NCBI GenBank assembly: GCA_020831485.1
Contig: JAFIGG010000006.1
Span: 1 to 64,000, forward strand
Source of the DNA: Opitutales bacterium
Lineage (GTDB): Bacteria > Verrucomicrobiota > Verrucomicrobiia > Opitutales > Oceanipulchritudinaceae
DNA length: 64,000 nucleotides
Direction of reading: 5' to 3'
Position 1 is the stretch's first letter, and the number at the start of each line of letters is the position of its first letter. Below are positions 31,115 through 43,168 of this stretch, one piece after another. The notes under the pieces are model-generated. The model worked only from the letters and a program-made list of their open reading frames with translations. It was not told the origin of the DNA and ran no database searches. The translations under genes were made by a program, and so were the position numbers.

Positions 31115-34100
31115 ATGAGTGACGAAGTCCAAACACGCGAAGCCCGCGAAGCGCTCGGATTCGAGCACGACCAGTCTTTTGACCAGGTCTCCATTTCCAT
31201 TGCCTCTCCGGATACGATTCGTTCCTGGTCCCGGGGCGAGGTCAAGAATCCCGAGACTATCAACTACCGCACCTTCAAGCCCGAACCCGGTGGTCTTTTC
31301 TGCCAACGGATTTTCGGTCCGGTGCGCGACTACGAATGTGCCTGCGGAAAATACAAGCGCATCAAATACAAGGGTGTAATCTGTGACCGCTGTGGTGTTG
31401 AAGTTACCGTGAGCCGCGTGCGCCGTGAGCGCATGGGGCACATCGAGCTCGCCGTTCCCTGTTCCCACATCTGGTTTCTCAAGAGCATGCCAAGCCGCCT
31501 TGGTCTGCTGCTCGATTTGACCGCCCGCAACCTCGAGCGAGTCATTTACTACGAGAACTACATTGTCACCGATCCGGGTAAGACTCCACTCGAAGAAAAG
31601 CAACTCCTCACCGAGCAGGAATACCAGTCGGCCCTCGACGAGTATGGCGACGATTCCTTCGAAGCGAAAATGGGTGCCGGTGCCATTCGCGAGATCCTCG
31701 AGCACATGGAAATGCAATCCGTTGTGGATGAACTTCACGAGCAGATGCACAACACGCGCTCGAAGCAGATCAAGAAAAAGCTGTCCAAGCGACTGAAGGT
31801 GATCCAGGGCTTCATCCACTCCGAAACCCGTCCGGAATGGATGGTCCTCGAAGTGCTCCCAGTGATCCCGCCGGATCTGCGTCCTCTCGTTCCTCTGGAA
31901 GGTGGCCGTTTTGCGACCTCCGACCTCAACGACCTTTATCGCCGCGTTATCAACCGCAACAATCGCTTGAAGAACCTGTTGATGCTGAAAACGCCGGATG
32001 TGATCATTCACAACGAAAAGCGCATGCTTCAGGAAGCGGTGGATGCATTGTTTGATAACGGCCGCCATGGCCGTGCTGTCACCGGTGCCGGCAACCGTCC
32101 TTTGAAGTCCCTCAGTGACATGCTGAAGGGCAAGCAGGGTCGTTTCCGTCAGAACCTGCTCGGGAAGCGCGTCGACTACTCCGGTCGCTCGGTCATCGTT
32201 ATCGGTCCAGACTTGAAGCTGCACCAGTGCGGTTTGCCGAAGAAGATGGCCCTGGTTCTGTTCGAACCTTTCATCATTCGCCGGCTCAAGGAACTCGGTT
32301 TTGTGCATACCGTGCGCGGTGCTCGTAAAATGATCGAAAAGAAGTCGCCGGAAGTCTGGGACATCCTTGAAGAGGTTACCAAGGGACACCCGGTTCTCCT
32401 GAACCGTGCGCCGACCCTTCACCGCCTTTCCATTCAGGCCTTTGAACCCGTTCTGATTGAAGGGGATGCCATTCGCCTGCACCCGCTTGTTTGCGCTGCT
32501 TACAACGCTGACTTTGACGGTGACCAGATGGCTGTTCACGTTCCGCTTTCCCTCGAAGCAATCCTCGAAGCGAAGCTGTTGATGATGAGCACGAACAACG
32601 TGTTCTCGCCTTCAAGTGGTGACCCGATTCTTACTCCGTCGCAGGACATCGTTCTGGGCGCCTATTACCTGACCCTGGAGCCCCGCAATGAGCCTGTTGA
32701 AGGCGAGCGCGTGCCTATGTTCGGAGATGTGGATGAGGTCTTGATGGCCGAGGCCGATGGCGTCATTGGCAAGCACGATTGGATCCGTTTTGCCAACCCA
32801 AATGTGGGTAAGGACACTGTCTTTGGAAAGAAGGACGAAAAAGTGCTGCTGACAACTCCGGGACGGGTGCTGTTCAATGGCATCTGGCCCGAGAAGATCG
32901 GCTTTGTGAACTTTGCCGTTGCCAAGAAGAAGCTCGGTGAGCTCATTGACCAGACCTATCAGGTGGCGGGCCATGAGGAGTCTGTTTTGATGTTGGACCG
33001 CCTCAAGGAAGTCGGTTTCTCGATTGCAACTATGGCCGGTATCTCGATCGGCATGGAGGACATGATCATTCCGCCGGAGAAGGTGGACATTGTCCAGCGT
33101 GCCCGCGACCGCATCAAAGATGTGTTGAACCAGTACCGCAAGGGGATCATCACCGGTGGTGAGCGTTACAACAAGGTCATCGACATTTGGACCGCAGCCA
33201 CTGACGAAATCGCTTCTGCCGTATTCCGGCACTTGGACCACAACGGTGGCAAAAAGGAGGTCAATCCCGTCTACTTGATGATGGATTCCGGTGCCCGTGG
33301 TAACAAACAGCAGGTTCGCCAATTGTGCGGAACCCGTGGTCTGATGGCCAAGCCCTCCGGCGAGATCATCGAACGCCCGATCCTTTCGTCCTTCCGTGAA
33401 GGCCTGTCGGTCCTTGAATACTTTATTTCTACCCACGGTGCCCGTAAAGGACTCGCCGACACCGCCCTGAAGACGGCGGATGCCGGTTACCTGACCCGTA
33501 AGCTCTGTGACGTTGCAATGGATATCATTATCACTTGTGACGACGACGGCAACCGGGACGGTGTCTGGAAAGCCGCCATCTATGAAGGGGACGACGAGAT
33601 CGTGCCTCTGCGTGACCGTATCATCGGACGCTGTGTGGCTCAGGAAGTGCGTAATCCAATCAACCCGGACGAAGTTATCGTTCCGGAGGCCGGGATGGTC
33701 ACCAAGGAGCTCGCCAACCGGATTGATGAACTCGGTATCGAGCGGGTGAAGATTCTTTCTCCGTTGACCCACGCGACCAAGAACAGCCTTCCGGCCAATG
33801 CCTACGGTATCAACCCGGCAACCAACGCTTACGTCGAGGTTGGCACCGCAGTGGGCATCATCGCCGCCCAGTCCATCGGTGAACCGGGGACCCAGCTTAC
33901 CATGCGTACATTCCACATCGGTGGTATTGCTTCGGCGCTTGCTCAATCCGCGGATATCGTGGTTCGCAGCACGGGTAAGGTTCGTTTTGCTGGCCTGCGT
34001 CTGGTGGAAGTAAACAATGGTGCCGCTCTGGTTGTGCTCAACAAAACCGGTAAAATATTCATTCTTGATGCCAAGGGCAAGGAGCTGGAAACCTACAATA

Positions 34101-35242
34101 TCCCAGCCGGTGCGGTTCTGACCGTACGTGATGGCGACGGTATTGAAGAGGGTGCGACCCTCGCTCAGTGGGATCCCTTCAATGTGCCGATTTTGTCCGA
34201 AAAGTCCGGAACGATCCGCTTCAAGGACATGATTCCGGGTGTAACGGTCAAACGCGAAATCGATCCGGCCACCGGTCGGATTGCCACCGTGGTTGTGGAG
34301 CACAAGGAAGATTTGAATCCGCAGATTGAAGTGGTCGACGAGTCCGGAAAAGCACTCGCCACTTATTCGATCCCGACTGGTGCAACTGTGTCCGTCGTCG
34401 ATGGCGACGAAATCGATGGTGGTTCCCTGCTCGCCAAAACTCCCCGTCAGGCCTCAAAGACCCAGGACATCACCGGTGGTCTCCCTCGTGTGGCTGAACT
34501 GTTCGAAGGTCGCCGTCCAAAGGAAGCTGCTGAAATGGCCAAAATTGAGGGCATTGTCTCCATGAGTGGAACCGTTCGTGGTAAGAAACGCCTGATCATC
34601 ACCGATGAGGAGAGTGGCCAGGAGGAAGAACACCTGATCCCGCACGGTAAGCACATCATCGTTCAGCCGGGTGACATTGTCCGCAAGGGACAGCACCTGA
34701 CCGAAGGTGCGGCCGATCCGCATGAAATTCTTGATATTCTCGGCCCCAATGCGGTCCAGGAATACATTATCTCCGAGATCCAAAAGGTCTACCGTCTGCA
34801 GGGCGTAACCATCAATGACAAGCACATTGAGTTGATTGTTTCGCAGATGCTCAGCAAGGTCCGTATCACCGAACCGGGCGATGGCGAATTCTTCTGGGGC
34901 GAGCAGATTGATCGGGATAAGTTCATGAAGGACAATGACCGCATCACTGAAGCTGGCGGCCAACCCGCAGAAGGTGAGCCGATCCTGTTGGGGATCACCA
35001 AGGCATCGGTTGAAACCGAGAGCTTCATTTCCGCCGCTTCCTTTCAGGAAACCACGCGTGTGTTGACCGATGCTTCCACCCTTGGAAAAATCGATCACCT
35101 CGAAGGCTTCAAGGAGAACGTGATTATGGGCAACCTGATCCCTGCTGGAACAGGATTGCCGAAGTATCGCCGCCTCAAGATCAACACACTCACCCGTTCC
35201 TCTGTTTCCGATGAGGAATCCAATGTCCCGGATGTCGGGTAA
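31115..35242 (+). CDS. rpoC: DNA-directed RNA polymerase subunit beta'
   Basis: 1375 residues. The active-site loop [12 protein letters not shown] is at 464-475 (Mg-binding Asp 466/468/470). The first zinc site is intact: C75, C77, C90 and C93 in [10 protein letters not shown]...GVICDRCG. The second zinc site, normally four cysteines in the DDCGT and LTC....C..CYG segments, is gone: aligned residues are D811, H886, P893 and A896 ([27 protein letters not shown]), although flanking sequence ([26 protein letters not shown]) aligns without gaps. The trigger loop and rudder regions look normal. Ends 83 bases before rpsL. Confidence 0.98.
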   Translation: MSDEVQTREAREALGFEHDQSFDQVSISIASPDTIRSWSRGEVKNPETINYRTFKPEPGGLFCQRIFGPVRDYECACGKYKRIKYKGVICDRCGVEVTVSRVRRERMGHIELAVPCSHIWFLKSMPSRLGLLLDLTARNLERVIYYENYIVTDPGKTPLEEKQLLTEQEYQSALDEYGDDSFEAKMGAGAIREILEHMEMQSVVDELHEQMHNTRSKQIKKKLSKRLKVIQGFIHSETRPEWMVLEVLPVIPPDLRPLVPLEGGRFATSDLNDLYRRVINRNNRLKNLLMLKTPDVIIHNEKRMLQEAVDALFDNGRHGRAVTGAGNRPLKSLSDMLKGKQGRFRQNLLGKRVDYSGRSVIVIGPDLKLHQCGLPKKMALVLFEPFIIRRLKELGFVHTVRGARKMIEKKSPEVWDILEEVTKGHPVLLNRAPTLHRLSIQAFEPVLIEGDAIRLHPLVCAAYNADFDGDQMAVHVPLSLEAILEAKLLMMSTNNVFSPSSGDPILTPSQDIVLGAYYLTLEPRNEPVEGERVPMFGDVDEVLMAEADGVIGKHDWIRFANPNVGKDTVFGKKDEKVLLTTPGRVLFNGIWPEKIGFVNFAVAKKKLGELIDQTYQVAGHEESVLMLDRLKEVGFSIATMAGISIGMEDMIIPPEKVDIVQRARDRIKDVLNQYRKGIITGGERYNKVIDIWTAATDEIASAVFRHLDHNGGKKEVNPVYLMMDSGARGNKQQVRQLCGTRGLMAKPSGEIIERPILSSFREGLSVLEYFISTHGARKGLADTALKTADAGYLTRKLCDVAMDIIITCDDDGNRDGVWKAAIYEGDDEIVPLRDRIIGRCVAQEVRNPINPDEVIVPEAGMVTKELANRIDELGIERVKILSPLTHATKNSLPANAYGINPATNAYVEVGTAVGIIAAQSIGEPGTQLTMRTFHIGGIASALAQSADIVVRSTGKVRFAGLRLVEVNNGAALVVLNKTGKIFILDAKGKELETYNIPAGAVLTVRDGDGIEEGATLAQWDPFNVPILSEKSGTIRFKDMIPGVTVKREIDPATGRIATVVVEHKEDLNPQIEVVDESGKALATYSIPTGATVSVVDGDEIDGGSLLAKTPRQASKTQDITGGLPRVAELFEGRRPKEAAEMAKIEGIVSMSGTVRGKKRLIITDEESGQEEEHLIPHGKHIIVQPGDIVRKGQHLTEGAADPHEILDILGPNAVQEYIISEIQKVYRLQGVTINDKHIELIVSQMLSKVRITEPGDGEFFWGEQIDRDKFMKDNDRITEAGGQPAEGEPILLGITKASVETESFISAASFQETTRVLTDASTLGKIDHLEGFKENVIMGNLIPAGTGLPKYRRLKINTLTRSSVSDEESNVPDVG

Positions 35243-35265
35243 GGATATTTTTAATAAGAAATTCC

Positions 35266-35293
35266 TTGCCGACCAAAGGGAAAAGTCTACTTT
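35266..35293 (+). promoter_or_regulatory. Candidate promoter of the rpsL-rpsG-fusA-rpsJ unit
   Basis: TTGCCG, a 16-base spacer and TACTTT in the 83-base gap after rpoC. The same TCTACTTT -10 context with the same 16-base spacing occurs before rplM at 56396-56423, which raises confidence in both. Confidence 0.45.
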
Positions 35294-35325
35294 GACCGCT
35301 TTTCTTTAATTTCGACGCGAAACCT

Positions 35326-35703
35326 ATGCCTACAATCAATCAACTCGTCCGCAAGCCGCGGGTGCTGGCCCGTGCCAAGAGCAAGTCGCCTGCACTGAAG
35401 TCCAACCCTTTCCGACGGGGCGTTTGCACCCAGGTGATGACCCGTACCCCGAAAAAGCCGAATTCGGCTATCCGTAAGGTTGCCAAGGTACGCCTCACCA
35501 GTGGGTATGAAGTCATCGCTTACATTCCGGACGAAGGTCACAGCCTCCAGGAGCACAGTGTTGTGCTCGTGCGTGGTGGACGTGTGAAGGACTTGCCGGG
35601 TGTGCGTTACCACATTGTTCGTGGTACTCTGGACTGCACAGGTGTTGAAAAGCGTCGCCGTAGCCGTTCGAAATATGGCGTTAAGCGTCCGAAATCCAAG
35701 TAA
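35326..35703 (+). CDS. rpsL: 30S ribosomal protein S12
   Basis: 125 residues. Decoding-centre protein. [31 protein letters not shown] (the TPKKPNSA loop has the streptomycin-sensitive Lys) and [19 protein letters not shown] (second loop with the conserved Pro-Gly) are all standard. First gene of the str operon, followed by rpsG after 26 bases. Confidence 0.98.
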   Translation: MPTINQLVRKPRVLARAKSKSPALKSNPFRRGVCTQVMTRTPKKPNSAIRKVAKVRLTSGYEVIAYIPDEGHSLQEHSVVLVRGGRVKDLPGVRYHIVRGTLDCTGVEKRRRSRSKYGVKRPKSK

Positions 35704-35729
35704 ACCTCTATCCGTTTTATTGAATAGTC

Positions 35730-36200
35730 ATGTCCCGTCGACGCAAAGCTGAAAAACGCGAACATATCGCGGATCCTCGTTACAACAGCACCCTGGTCAG
35801 CCATCTGATCAATATGGTGATGCTGGACGGCAAGAAGTCCATTGCCCAAAGCATCGTTTATGGTGCCTTTGAACGCGTAAGCGAGAAACTCGAGAAAGGC
35901 GATCCGGTGGATCTGCTTCTCGGCGCTCTCGAAAATGTTCGTCCGAAACTCGAGGTTAAGAGCCGTCGCGTTGGTGGCACGACTTATCAAGTGCCTCTTG
36001 AGATTCCCTTCGAGCGCCAGCAGAGTCTTGCTTTCCGTTGGATGATCAATTCTGCCCGTTCCCGTCGCGGTAAGATGAGCGAGAACCTCGCGGCCGAAAT
36101 CGTCGATGCCTACAATAACACCGGCGGAGTGGTTAAGAAGAAGGATGACACTCACCGCATGGCCCAGGCCAATCGCGCATTCGCTCACCTTCGCTGGTAA
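35730..36200 (+). CDS. rpsG: 30S ribosomal protein S7
   Basis: 156 residues. Primary 16S 3'-domain binder near the E site. [54 protein letters not shown] and [15 protein letters not shown] are diagnostic; it ends in the usual FAHLRW-like tail without a long extension. 8 bases before fusA. Confidence 0.98.
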   Translation: MSRRRKAEKREHIADPRYNSTLVSHLINMVMLDGKKSIAQSIVYGAFERVSEKLEKGDPVDLLLGALENVRPKLEVKSRRVGGTTYQVPLEIPFERQQSLAFRWMINSARSRRGKMSENLAAEIVDAYNNTGGVVKKKDDTHRMAQANRAFAHLRW

Positions 36201-36208
36201 TAGTTCCC

Positions 36209-38377
36209 ATGAGTCACAAGATTGATCCCAAGAAAGTTTCTTCCGTTAATGCCAAGGACCGCCTTTGCCCGCTGGAATTCCAGCGTAATATTGGTATTGC
36301 AGCCCACATTGACGCAGGTAAGACAACCACAACAGAACGCATTCTCTTCTACTCCGGAAAGATCCACAAGATTGGCGAAACCCACGAAGGTGGCGCTACT
36401 ACGGACTGGATGGAGCAGGAAAAAGAGCGTGGCATTACCATTACTTCGGCAGCTATCACTGCTGAGTGGACGACTAAAAAGGGTCCATTTGCCAACATCC
36501 CGCACCGGATCAATGTGATCGACACTCCCGGGCACGTGGATTTCACCGCAGAGGTGGAGCGTTCCCTGAAGGTTCTTGATGGTGCCGTTGCAGTGTTCTG
36601 TGCGGTCGCCGGTGTGCAGCCTCAGTCCGAAACCGTTTGGCGTCAGATGAACAAATACGGCGTTCCCCGTATTGCCTTCATCAATAAGATGGACCGGACA
36701 GGTGCCGATTTTCATTCTGCAGTGAAGGAGATTCGTGAAAAGCTCGGCGCCAATGCCCATCCGCTTTTCCTGCCGATCGGCAACGAAGAGAATTTCCGTG
36801 GAATGGTCGACCTCGTGACCATGCGCGCCCACATGTATGAAGACACTGAATTTGGCAGCAAGTTCAGCGACGAAGATATTCCGGCCGATCTCATGGATGA
36901 GGCTGTCGAGTATCGTGAAAAGCTGCTTGAAGACGTCTCAGCCTTTGACGACGTGCTCGCCGAAAAATACATCGAAGGCGAAGAGATTTCTGAAGACGAG
37001 TTCCGTCTGGGCATCCGTAAAGCCACTTTGGCCCATGCCATCGTCGGCGTGATCCCAGGGACTGCTTTTAAGAACAAGGGGGTTCAGAAGGTTCTGAATG
37101 CCGTTGTTGACTACCTGCCCAGCCCGCTGGACATTCCGCCTCAGCCCGGTCACGACGCCGAAGATGAAGAGAAAATCATCGAAGTAGGGCCGGATGACAA
37201 TGATACACTTGTTGGCCTCGCTTTCAAATTGGCCACCGATCCATTTGTTGGGCGTCTTGTTTTCTTCCGTATCTACCGGGGCACCCTGCGCAAGGGTTCT
37301 GCGCTGATCAACAGCCGTACAGGTAAGACCGAGCGCATCAGTCGACTCATGGTCATGCACGCCGACCGTCGCGAAGACATAGACGTCGCCTTCTCAGGTG
37401 ATATCGTTGCCATCATTGGCGCCAAGGACGTGCGCACTGGTGACACACTCCGTGACAAGCATGTCGATATCGAGCTCGAGCCTCCGACATTCCCGGAGCC
37501 AGTCATCAGCATGAGTGTTGAACCTTCTTCAAAGAGTGATCAGGAAAAGCTGTCGCTCGCACTGCAGCGCCTGGCTGAAGAGGACCCAACCTTCCTGGTC
37601 AGCTCCGATGAGGAAAGTGGCCAGACCATTATTTCCGGAATGGGTGAGTTGCACCTCGACATTATTCGTGACCGGCTCCTGCGTGAGTTCAAGGTTGAGG
37701 CAGCTGTTGGCAAACCGCAGATTTCCTACCGCGAGAGCATCACGCTGCCCGCTGACGGTAATGGTAAGTTTGTTCGTCAAAGTGGTGGCCGTGGTCAATA
37801 CGGTCATGCCGAGATCAAGCTCGAACCTCTCGAAGCCGGCAAGGGTTACGAATTCTCCAACGAAATTGTTGGCGGCGTGATCCCCAAGGAATACATCAAG
37901 CCGACCGAAGAGGGCATCAAGGAAGCTTCCCGTAACGGAACCATTGCCGGATTCCCTGTGGTGGACTTCAAGGTGCGCCTCGTTTTCGGTTCCTTCCACG
38001 AAGTTGACTCCTCCGAAATGGCCTTCCGCATGGCAGGTATTTTCGCCTTCCGTGATGCTATGGCAAAAGCCAAGCCCGTGTTGCTGGAGCCTGTGATGAA
38101 GGTCGAAGTCGAGACACCGGATGAGTTCCAGGGTGACATCGTAGGCGATATCAATCGTCGCCGTGGCGTGATTCAGGGTATCCAGTCCAAGGGTGTGATC
38201 ACTAAGATCTCCGCCACTGTGCCACTCGAGCAGATGTTCGGTTACTCGACGGACGTTCGTTCCCTGTCCAAGGGTCGTGCTTCCTACTCGATGGAGCCAA
38301 GCCACTTTGAACCGGTGCCCAACAGCCTTGTTGAGCAGATTGTGAAAACTTCTTCCCGTGCCCCGGCACGGACCTGA
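36209..38377 (+). CDS. fusA: Translation elongation factor G
   Basis: 722 residues, slightly longer than E. coli (704). GTPase driving translocation. G1 [15 protein letters not shown], switch [13 protein letters not shown] (unlike EF-Tu here, the RGITI is retained), G3 DTPGHVDF and G4 [10 protein letters not shown]. Domain III starts [11 protein letters not shown]... and domain IV has the [14 protein letters not shown] loop; domain V has [12 protein letters not shown]. Only one EF-G copy is visible in the window. Confidence 0.98.
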   Translation: MSHKIDPKKVSSVNAKDRLCPLEFQRNIGIAAHIDAGKTTTTERILFYSGKIHKIGETHEGGATTDWMEQEKERGITITSAAITAEWTTKKGPFANIPHRINVIDTPGHVDFTAEVERSLKVLDGAVAVFCAVAGVQPQSETVWRQMNKYGVPRIAFINKMDRTGADFHSAVKEIREKLGANAHPLFLPIGNEENFRGMVDLVTMRAHMYEDTEFGSKFSDEDIPADLMDEAVEYREKLLEDVSAFDDVLAEKYIEGEEISEDEFRLGIRKATLAHAIVGVIPGTAFKNKGVQKVLNAVVDYLPSPLDIPPQPGHDAEDEEKIIEVGPDDNDTLVGLAFKLATDPFVGRLVFFRIYRGTLRKGSALINSRTGKTERISRLMVMHADRREDIDVAFSGDIVAIIGAKDVRTGDTLRDKHVDIELEPPTFPEPVISMSVEPSSKSDQEKLSLALQRLAEEDPTFLVSSDEESGQTIISGMGELHLDIIRDRLLREFKVEAAVGKPQISYRESITLPADGNGKFVRQSGGRGQYGHAEIKLEPLEAGKGYEFSNEIVGGVIPKEYIKPTEEGIKEASRNGTIAGFPVVDFKVRLVFGSFHEVDSSEMAFRMAGIFAFRDAMAKAKPVLLEPVMKVEVETPDEFQGDIVGDINRRRGVIQGIQSKGVITKISATVPLEQMFGYSTDVRSLSKGRASYSMEPSHFEPVPNSLVEQIVKTSSRAPART

Positions 38378-38404
38378 TCCGAACCTTTTTGAGAATTATC
38401 CATC

Positions 38405-38713
38405 ATGAGTGGCCCACGCATTCGCATTAAACTGCAAGGTTATGACTACCGAGTCATTGACCAAAGCGCCTCTGAAATCGTCGACACCGCCAAGCGCTCC
38501 GGCGCCCGGGTTGCCGGCCCTGTGCCGTTGCCTACCCGCATCGAAAAGGTGACTGTCAATCGCTCTCCGCACGTTGACAAGAAGTCGATGGACCAGTTCG
38601 AGCAGCGCACCCACAAGCGCATGATCGACATCGTCGAGCCGACCGCGCAAACGGTCGACGAGCTGAAGAAACTCAACCTGCCAGCAGGGGTCGACATCAC
38701 GATCAACGTCTAA
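38405..38713 (+). CDS. rpsJ: 30S ribosomal protein S10
   Basis: 102 residues. [38 protein letters not shown] and the C-terminal [20 protein letters not shown] are the family blocks. Besides the 30S head it pairs with NusB/NusG. Here it closes the rpsL-rpsG-fusA unit and is separated from rplC by an intrinsic terminator, instead of leading the S10 operon as in E. coli. Confidence 0.97.
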   Translation: MSGPRIRIKLQGYDYRVIDQSASEIVDTAKRSGARVAGPVPLPTRIEKVTVNRSPHVDKKSMDQFEQRTHKRMIDIVEPTAQTVDELKKLNLPAGVDITINV

Positions 38714-38720
38714 TCTTTCC

Positions 38721-38748
38721 GGCGGGCAGTTCATGCCCGCCGTTTTTT
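38721..38748 (+). terminator. Intrinsic terminator after rpsJ
   Basis: GGCGGGCA-GTTCA-TGCCCGCC, a perfect 8-bp GC-rich stem with a 5-base loop, then GTTTTTT. It begins 8 bases after the rpsJ stop and marks the end of the str-type unit. Confidence 0.88.
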
Positions 38749-38760
38749 CAACTTTTCTCA

Positions 38761-38800
38761 TTGACAGAAGCTGTGGATCCACGTTTTCTCCACAGCTTCT
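38761..38800 (+). promoter_or_regulatory. rplC leader: TTGACA and a 12-bp inverted repeat
   Basis: TTGACA (38761-38766) is followed by AGAAGCTGTGGA / TCCACAGCTTCT, a perfect 12-bp inverted repeat (38766-38777 and 38789-38800, 11-base loop). A possible -10 at 17 bases (TTTTCT) is poor. The repeat could be a leader-RNA hairpin for autogenous control (as L4 does in E. coli) or an operator overlapping the promoter. It lies about 130 bases before the rplC ATG. Confidence 0.5.
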
Positions 38801-38928
38801 TCACTTTTCTACTTCGGGATAGCCGTCAGCCGGATGCTGCGGAACTCCATCGGTAGAATTCCAATCAATTTTTCTTAAACCTGACTAATGCAGGCAATGC
38901 ATTCTTTTGCATTTTCTGCCGCTTAGAA

Positions 38929-39570
38929 ATGAATACAACGATCATAGGCAAAAAGATCGGTATGACTCAGATCTTCAATGAAGAGAACGAGCTCGTGCCG
39001 GTGACCGTAATTGAGGCGGGACCCTGTCCGGTGCTCCAGGTGAAAACCCAGGAGACGGACGGTTACAACGCTGTTCAAATTGGCTTCGGCAGCCGCAAGG
39101 AGAAGAATACCTCCAAGGCGATGCAGGGTCACTTCAAGAAGGCTGGCGCAAGCATTTGCTCCCAGCTGACTGAAGTCCGTTGCGAAGAAGCACCTGAAGT
39201 GCAGGCTGGCGAGCAGTTGACTGTTGCCGCCTTCGAAGGTGTCGCAAAGGTCGACATCATCGGTGACACCAAGGGCCGTGGTTTCCAGGGCGTCGTCAAG
39301 CGTTATGGATTCGCCGGTGGTCCTGCCAGTCACGGTAGCATGTTCCACCGTCGTGGTGGTTCCTACGGTAACTGTCAGTGGCCGGGACACGTTTGGCCGG
39401 GCAAAAAGATGCCTGGTCGTTTCGGCAATCACCGCCGTACGGTGCAGAATTTGAAAGTCGTGAAGATCGATGCTGAAAAGAATCTGATCCTCGTGAAGGG
39501 AAGTATTCCCGGCGCAAACGGTTCCACGGTTTTGGTCCGTGGATCCATCAAGCGTAAGAAATCAGCCTAA
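38929..39570 (+). CDS. rplC: 50S ribosomal protein L3
   Basis: 213 residues. Peptidyl-transferase-centre assembly protein: IIGKKIGMTQIFNEENELVP at the N-terminus, the long loop GPASHGSMFHRRGGSYGN and GRFGNHRRTVQNL. Effective first gene of a new transcription unit, given the terminator after rpsJ. rplD follows within 20 bases. Confidence 0.97.
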   Translation: MNTTIIGKKIGMTQIFNEENELVPVTVIEAGPCPVLQVKTQETDGYNAVQIGFGSRKEKNTSKAMQGHFKKAGASICSQLTEVRCEEAPEVQAGEQLTVAAFEGVAKVDIIGDTKGRGFQGVVKRYGFAGGPASHGSMFHRRGGSYGNCQWPGHVWPGKKMPGRFGNHRRTVQNLKVVKIDAEKNLILVKGSIPGANGSTVLVRGSIKRKKSA

Positions 39571-39587
39571 TGCAGGAGGCCTCCAGG

Positions 39588-40217
39588 ATGAAACTGAAAT
39601 TTTATAATGCAGACGGCAGCGAAGCCGCTGAAAAGGAATATGCAATTCCGGAGTTTGAAGGCGACAAAGGCCTTCAGGCCCTGAAGCAGGTTCTGCTTGC
39701 TCTGATGGCAAACCGTCGCCAAGGCACGGTTTCCACCAAGACCCGCTCGACGGTTCACGGAACTGGCAAGAAGCCCTTTCGTCAGAAAGGCACAGGTCGC
39801 GCCCGTCAAGGTTCGATGGTTGGCCCGCAGCACACTCATGGTTCGGTTGCTCACGGTCCTCAGCCGCGCAAGTTTACTCAACATATCAACCGCAAAATGC
39901 GCCGTGCCGCCCTCGGTCGCGCACTTTTTGACCGGGTGTCCGATGGTGAAGTGGCAGTTATCGAAAAATGGGAAGTCGCTGAGGCGAAAACCCGTCTTTT
40001 CAACGCCATTGTCGGCAAGGTCGCCCCTGAAGGAAAAATTCTGGTTGTCGACGACAGCTGGGCCGATGCCACACTGTTGGCCGCTCGTAACATCGAGCGC
40101 GTTTCAGTCAACGATGCTTCCAGCCTCAATGTCCTCGATCTCGCTCGTTACGATCGCATCGTTCTGAGCGAAAAGGGGATTGAAAAACTGCTCAACCGTT
40201 TGAACGGAGAAAACTAA
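39588..40217 (+). CDS. rplD: 50S ribosomal protein L4
   Basis: 209 residues from the ATG at 39588 (MKLKFYNADGSE). An in-frame ATG at 39570 would place the AGGAGG ribosome-binding site inside the gene, so I reject it. The extended exit-tunnel loop is RSTVHGTGKKPFRQKGTGRA followed by RQGSMVGPQHTHG, and the C-terminal Rossmann-like domain has LVVDDSW. L4 represses the S10 operon in E. coli; the inverted repeat in the rplC leader is a possible target. rplW begins directly after the stop. Confidence 0.95.
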   Translation: MKLKFYNADGSEAAEKEYAIPEFEGDKGLQALKQVLLALMANRRQGTVSTKTRSTVHGTGKKPFRQKGTGRARQGSMVGPQHTHGSVAHGPQPRKFTQHINRKMRRAALGRALFDRVSDGEVAVIEKWEVAEAKTRLFNAIVGKVAPEGKILVVDDSWADATLLAARNIERVSVNDASSLNVLDLARYDRIVLSEKGIEKLLNRLNGEN

Positions 40218-40508
40218 ATGATCCAGGTAGAGAACATTCTTATCGAGCACCTGGTGACGGAGAAGGCGACCGCCGCTCTGTCCAACCAGAATCAATACAC
40301 CTTCCGGGTGGCAAAGAACACCAATCAGATTGCCATTCGCCAAGCGATTGAATCCCGCTTTGGGGTGAAGGTGCATTCTGTCCAAACCCTGAATGTCAAA
40401 CCAAAGGCTAAGCGCGACCGTATGCGCCGTGGCCAATCCGGTCTGAAGCCTGGCTATAAAAAAGCCATCGTGCGTCTGCAGGCCGGCGATACCATCGACA
40501 TCGCTTAA
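40218..40508 (+). CDS. rplW: 50S ribosomal protein L23
   Basis: 96 residues. IEHLVTEKATAALSNQNQY, FRVAKNTNQIAIRQAIESRF and VKVHSVQTLNVKPK are typical, with the short Lys/Arg-rich loop RMRRGQSGLKPGYKKAIVRL. Sits at the tunnel exit and docks trigger factor and SRP. Start codon abuts the rplD stop. Confidence 0.96.
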   Translation: MIQVENILIEHLVTEKATAALSNQNQYTFRVAKNTNQIAIRQAIESRFGVKVHSVQTLNVKPKAKRDRMRRGQSGLKPGYKKAIVRLQAGDTIDIA

Positions 40509-40523
40509 CCGGAGTTTTTCAAA

Positions 40524-41372
<849 letters not shown>

Positions 41373-41409
41373 TCCCAGCAAGTAATAACTGAACAAATCG
41401 ATACACGAA

Positions 41410-41679
41410 ATGGCACGTTCACTCAAAAAAGGTTTCTTTGTCGATCCAGGTCTCTGGAAGAAGGTGGAAGCAGCGCAGGCTACGGACAACAAACGTCCGA
41501 TCAAAACCTGGTCCCGTCGCTCCCAGATCACGCCCGAATTTGTCGGTCTGAATCTGGAAGTCCACAACGGCAAGGGTTTCATACCCGTTCACATCACCGA
41601 AAACATGGTTGGCCACCGGTTGGGCGAATTCTCGCTGACCCGGACCTTCAAGGGTCACCAACCGCACACCAAGAAGTAA
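41410..41679 (+). CDS. rpsS: 30S ribosomal protein S19
   Basis: 89 residues. [56 protein letters not shown] and [14 protein letters not shown] are all hallmark blocks. Binds 16S head with S13. 37 bases after rplB. Confidence 0.98.
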   Translation: MARSLKKGFFVDPGLWKKVEAAQATDNKRPIKTWSRRSQITPEFVGLNLEVHNGKGFIPVHITENMVGHRLGEFSLTRTFKGHQPHTKK

Positions 41680-41698
41680 TCCCGAAGGCTGCGTCACC

Positions 41699-42040
41699 AT
41701 GCAAGTTACTGCACTTACAAGATATTCCCGCATTTCGCCGAAGAAGGCGCGCGAAGTGGCCCGTACGATCAAGGGCATGCCGGCGAACGAAGCGCTCGAA
41801 ACGCTTCGTTTCATACCGCGTAAAGCGGCCCGCCTGCTGCACAAGACCCTGCACAGCGCCATCGCCAATGCGGAAAACAACCACAACCTGAACTCTGACC
41901 GATTGATTGTCGCTGAAGCCATTATCGAAGAAGGCCCGACCTTCCGCCGCTTCAAGCCTGTCGCCCGGGGTTCCGCTCACCCGATCCGCAAACGCACCAG
42001 TCACCTGCGCATTGTCCTCGCTGAGGCTGCGAACAACTAA
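41699..42040 (+). CDS. rplV: 50S ribosomal protein L22
   Basis: 113 residues. [40 protein letters not shown] and [20 protein letters not shown] (tunnel-lining loop where macrolide-resistance changes occur) followed by HLRIVL. Usual length and place in the operon. Confidence 0.97.
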   Translation: MQVTALTRYSRISPKKAREVARTIKGMPANEALETLRFIPRKAARLLHKTLHSAIANAENNHNLNSDRLIVAEAIIEEGPTFRRFKPVARGSAHPIRKRTSHLRIVLAEAANN

Positions 42041-42051
42041 AGTATTTCACC

Positions 42052-42690
42052 ATGGGTCAAAAAGTAAATCCAATCGGCTTCCGCCTTTCTGTCCGCCGCG
42101 ACTGGGAGTCCCGCTGGTTCGCCCGCAAGGGTGAGTTCCGCGAACTCCTCAACGAAGACTATCGGATCCGCGAATTCCTGAAGGAAAAATTCCGCTATGC
42201 GGCAGTTCCCCGTATCTTTATCGAGCGTGCGGGTAACCGCGTCCGCATTAAGGTCCACACAGCCCGTCCGGGAATCGTGATTGGCCGCAAGGGTGCCGAG
42301 CTGGAAAAGATTAAGGAAGAACTGAACAAGATCGTTTCCAAGGACGTTCTGCTGGACATCCAGGAAGTGAAGAAGCCGGATCTCGTTGCCCAGTTGGTCG
42401 CTGAAAGCGTTGCTTTGCAGCTTGAACGTCGGATTTCCTTCCGCCGCGCTATTAAAAAGTCGGTTCAAAGCACTATGAGCATGGGCGCGAAGGGGATACG
42501 CCTGCAGATTTCCGGTCGCCTCGGCGGTGCGGACATCGCTCGCACTGAGAGCGCCCGCTCCGGTTCAGTACCTTTGCACACCCTGCGTGCGAATATTGAT
42601 TACGGTTTTGCCGAAGCCCGAACGGTCTACGGTATCATCGGCATCAAGTGCTGGATCTGTCTCGACACCGAGGAAAAGCTGCTCAACTGA
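42052..42690 (+). CDS. rpsC: 30S ribosomal protein S3
   Basis: 212 residues. [18 protein letters not shown], the KH-domain [20 protein letters not shown], and the C-terminal [40 protein letters not shown] and GIIGIKCWI. Part of the mRNA entry channel. Shorter C-terminus than E. coli (233), within family range. Confidence 0.97.
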   Translation: MGQKVNPIGFRLSVRRDWESRWFARKGEFRELLNEDYRIREFLKEKFRYAAVPRIFIERAGNRVRIKVHTARPGIVIGRKGAELEKIKEELNKIVSKDVLLDIQEVKKPDLVAQLVAESVALQLERRISFRRAIKKSVQSTMSMGAKGIRLQISGRLGGADIARTESARSGSVPLHTLRANIDYGFAEARTVYGIIGIKCWICLDTEEKLLN

Positions 42691-42726
42691 GCTGGCACAA
42701 TTTAACTATCCAACTGATTTAGAGCT

Positions 42727-43143
42727 ATGCCTTTAATGCCATCCAGAACGAAGTTTCGCAAACTGCACCGCGGTCGCAACCGTGGCGCGGCCAAAGGGGG
42801 AGATACCCTTGCGTTTGGCGACTATGGAATTCAGGTCCTGGAACGCGGTCCGATTACCGCTCAGCAGATCGAAGCCGCCCGTGTGGCGATCAACCGCTAC
42901 CTCAGCCGTCGCGGTAAGGTCTGGATCCGCGTTTTCCCACACAAACCATTCACGAAAAAGCCGGCGGAAACCCGCCAGGGTAAAGGTAAGGGTAACGTGG
43001 AATTCTGGGGTGCCCAGGTGAAGCCCGGATTCATTCTTTTCGAACTTTCCGGTGTTTCAACTTCCGCCGCCCGTGAAGCCATGCGCCTGGCCGACGGCAA
43101 ACTGCCTTTGCATTGCCGCTTTATCAGCCGCGAGAATATCTAA
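42727..43143 (+). CDS. rplP: 50S ribosomal protein L16
   Basis: 138 residues. [57 protein letters not shown] and [17 protein letters not shown] are diagnostic. An alternative ATG three codons in (MPSRTKF) would also suit. Near the A-site tRNA elbow. 36 bases after rpsC. Confidence 0.96.
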   Translation: MPLMPSRTKFRKLHRGRNRGAAKGGDTLAFGDYGIQVLERGPITAQQIEAARVAINRYLSRRGKVWIRVFPHKPFTKKPAETRQGKGKGNVEFWGAQVKPGFILFELSGVSTSAAREAMRLADGKLPLHCRFISRENI

Positions 43144-43168
43144 CCGAATTTAACGGGAACTAAATACT

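Noticed and set aside
32612-34303. A 563-codon open frame on the minus strand opposite rpoC
   Set aside because: It lies entirely within rpoC, which is unmistakable. The translation shows no domain and reflects codon bias of the real gene.
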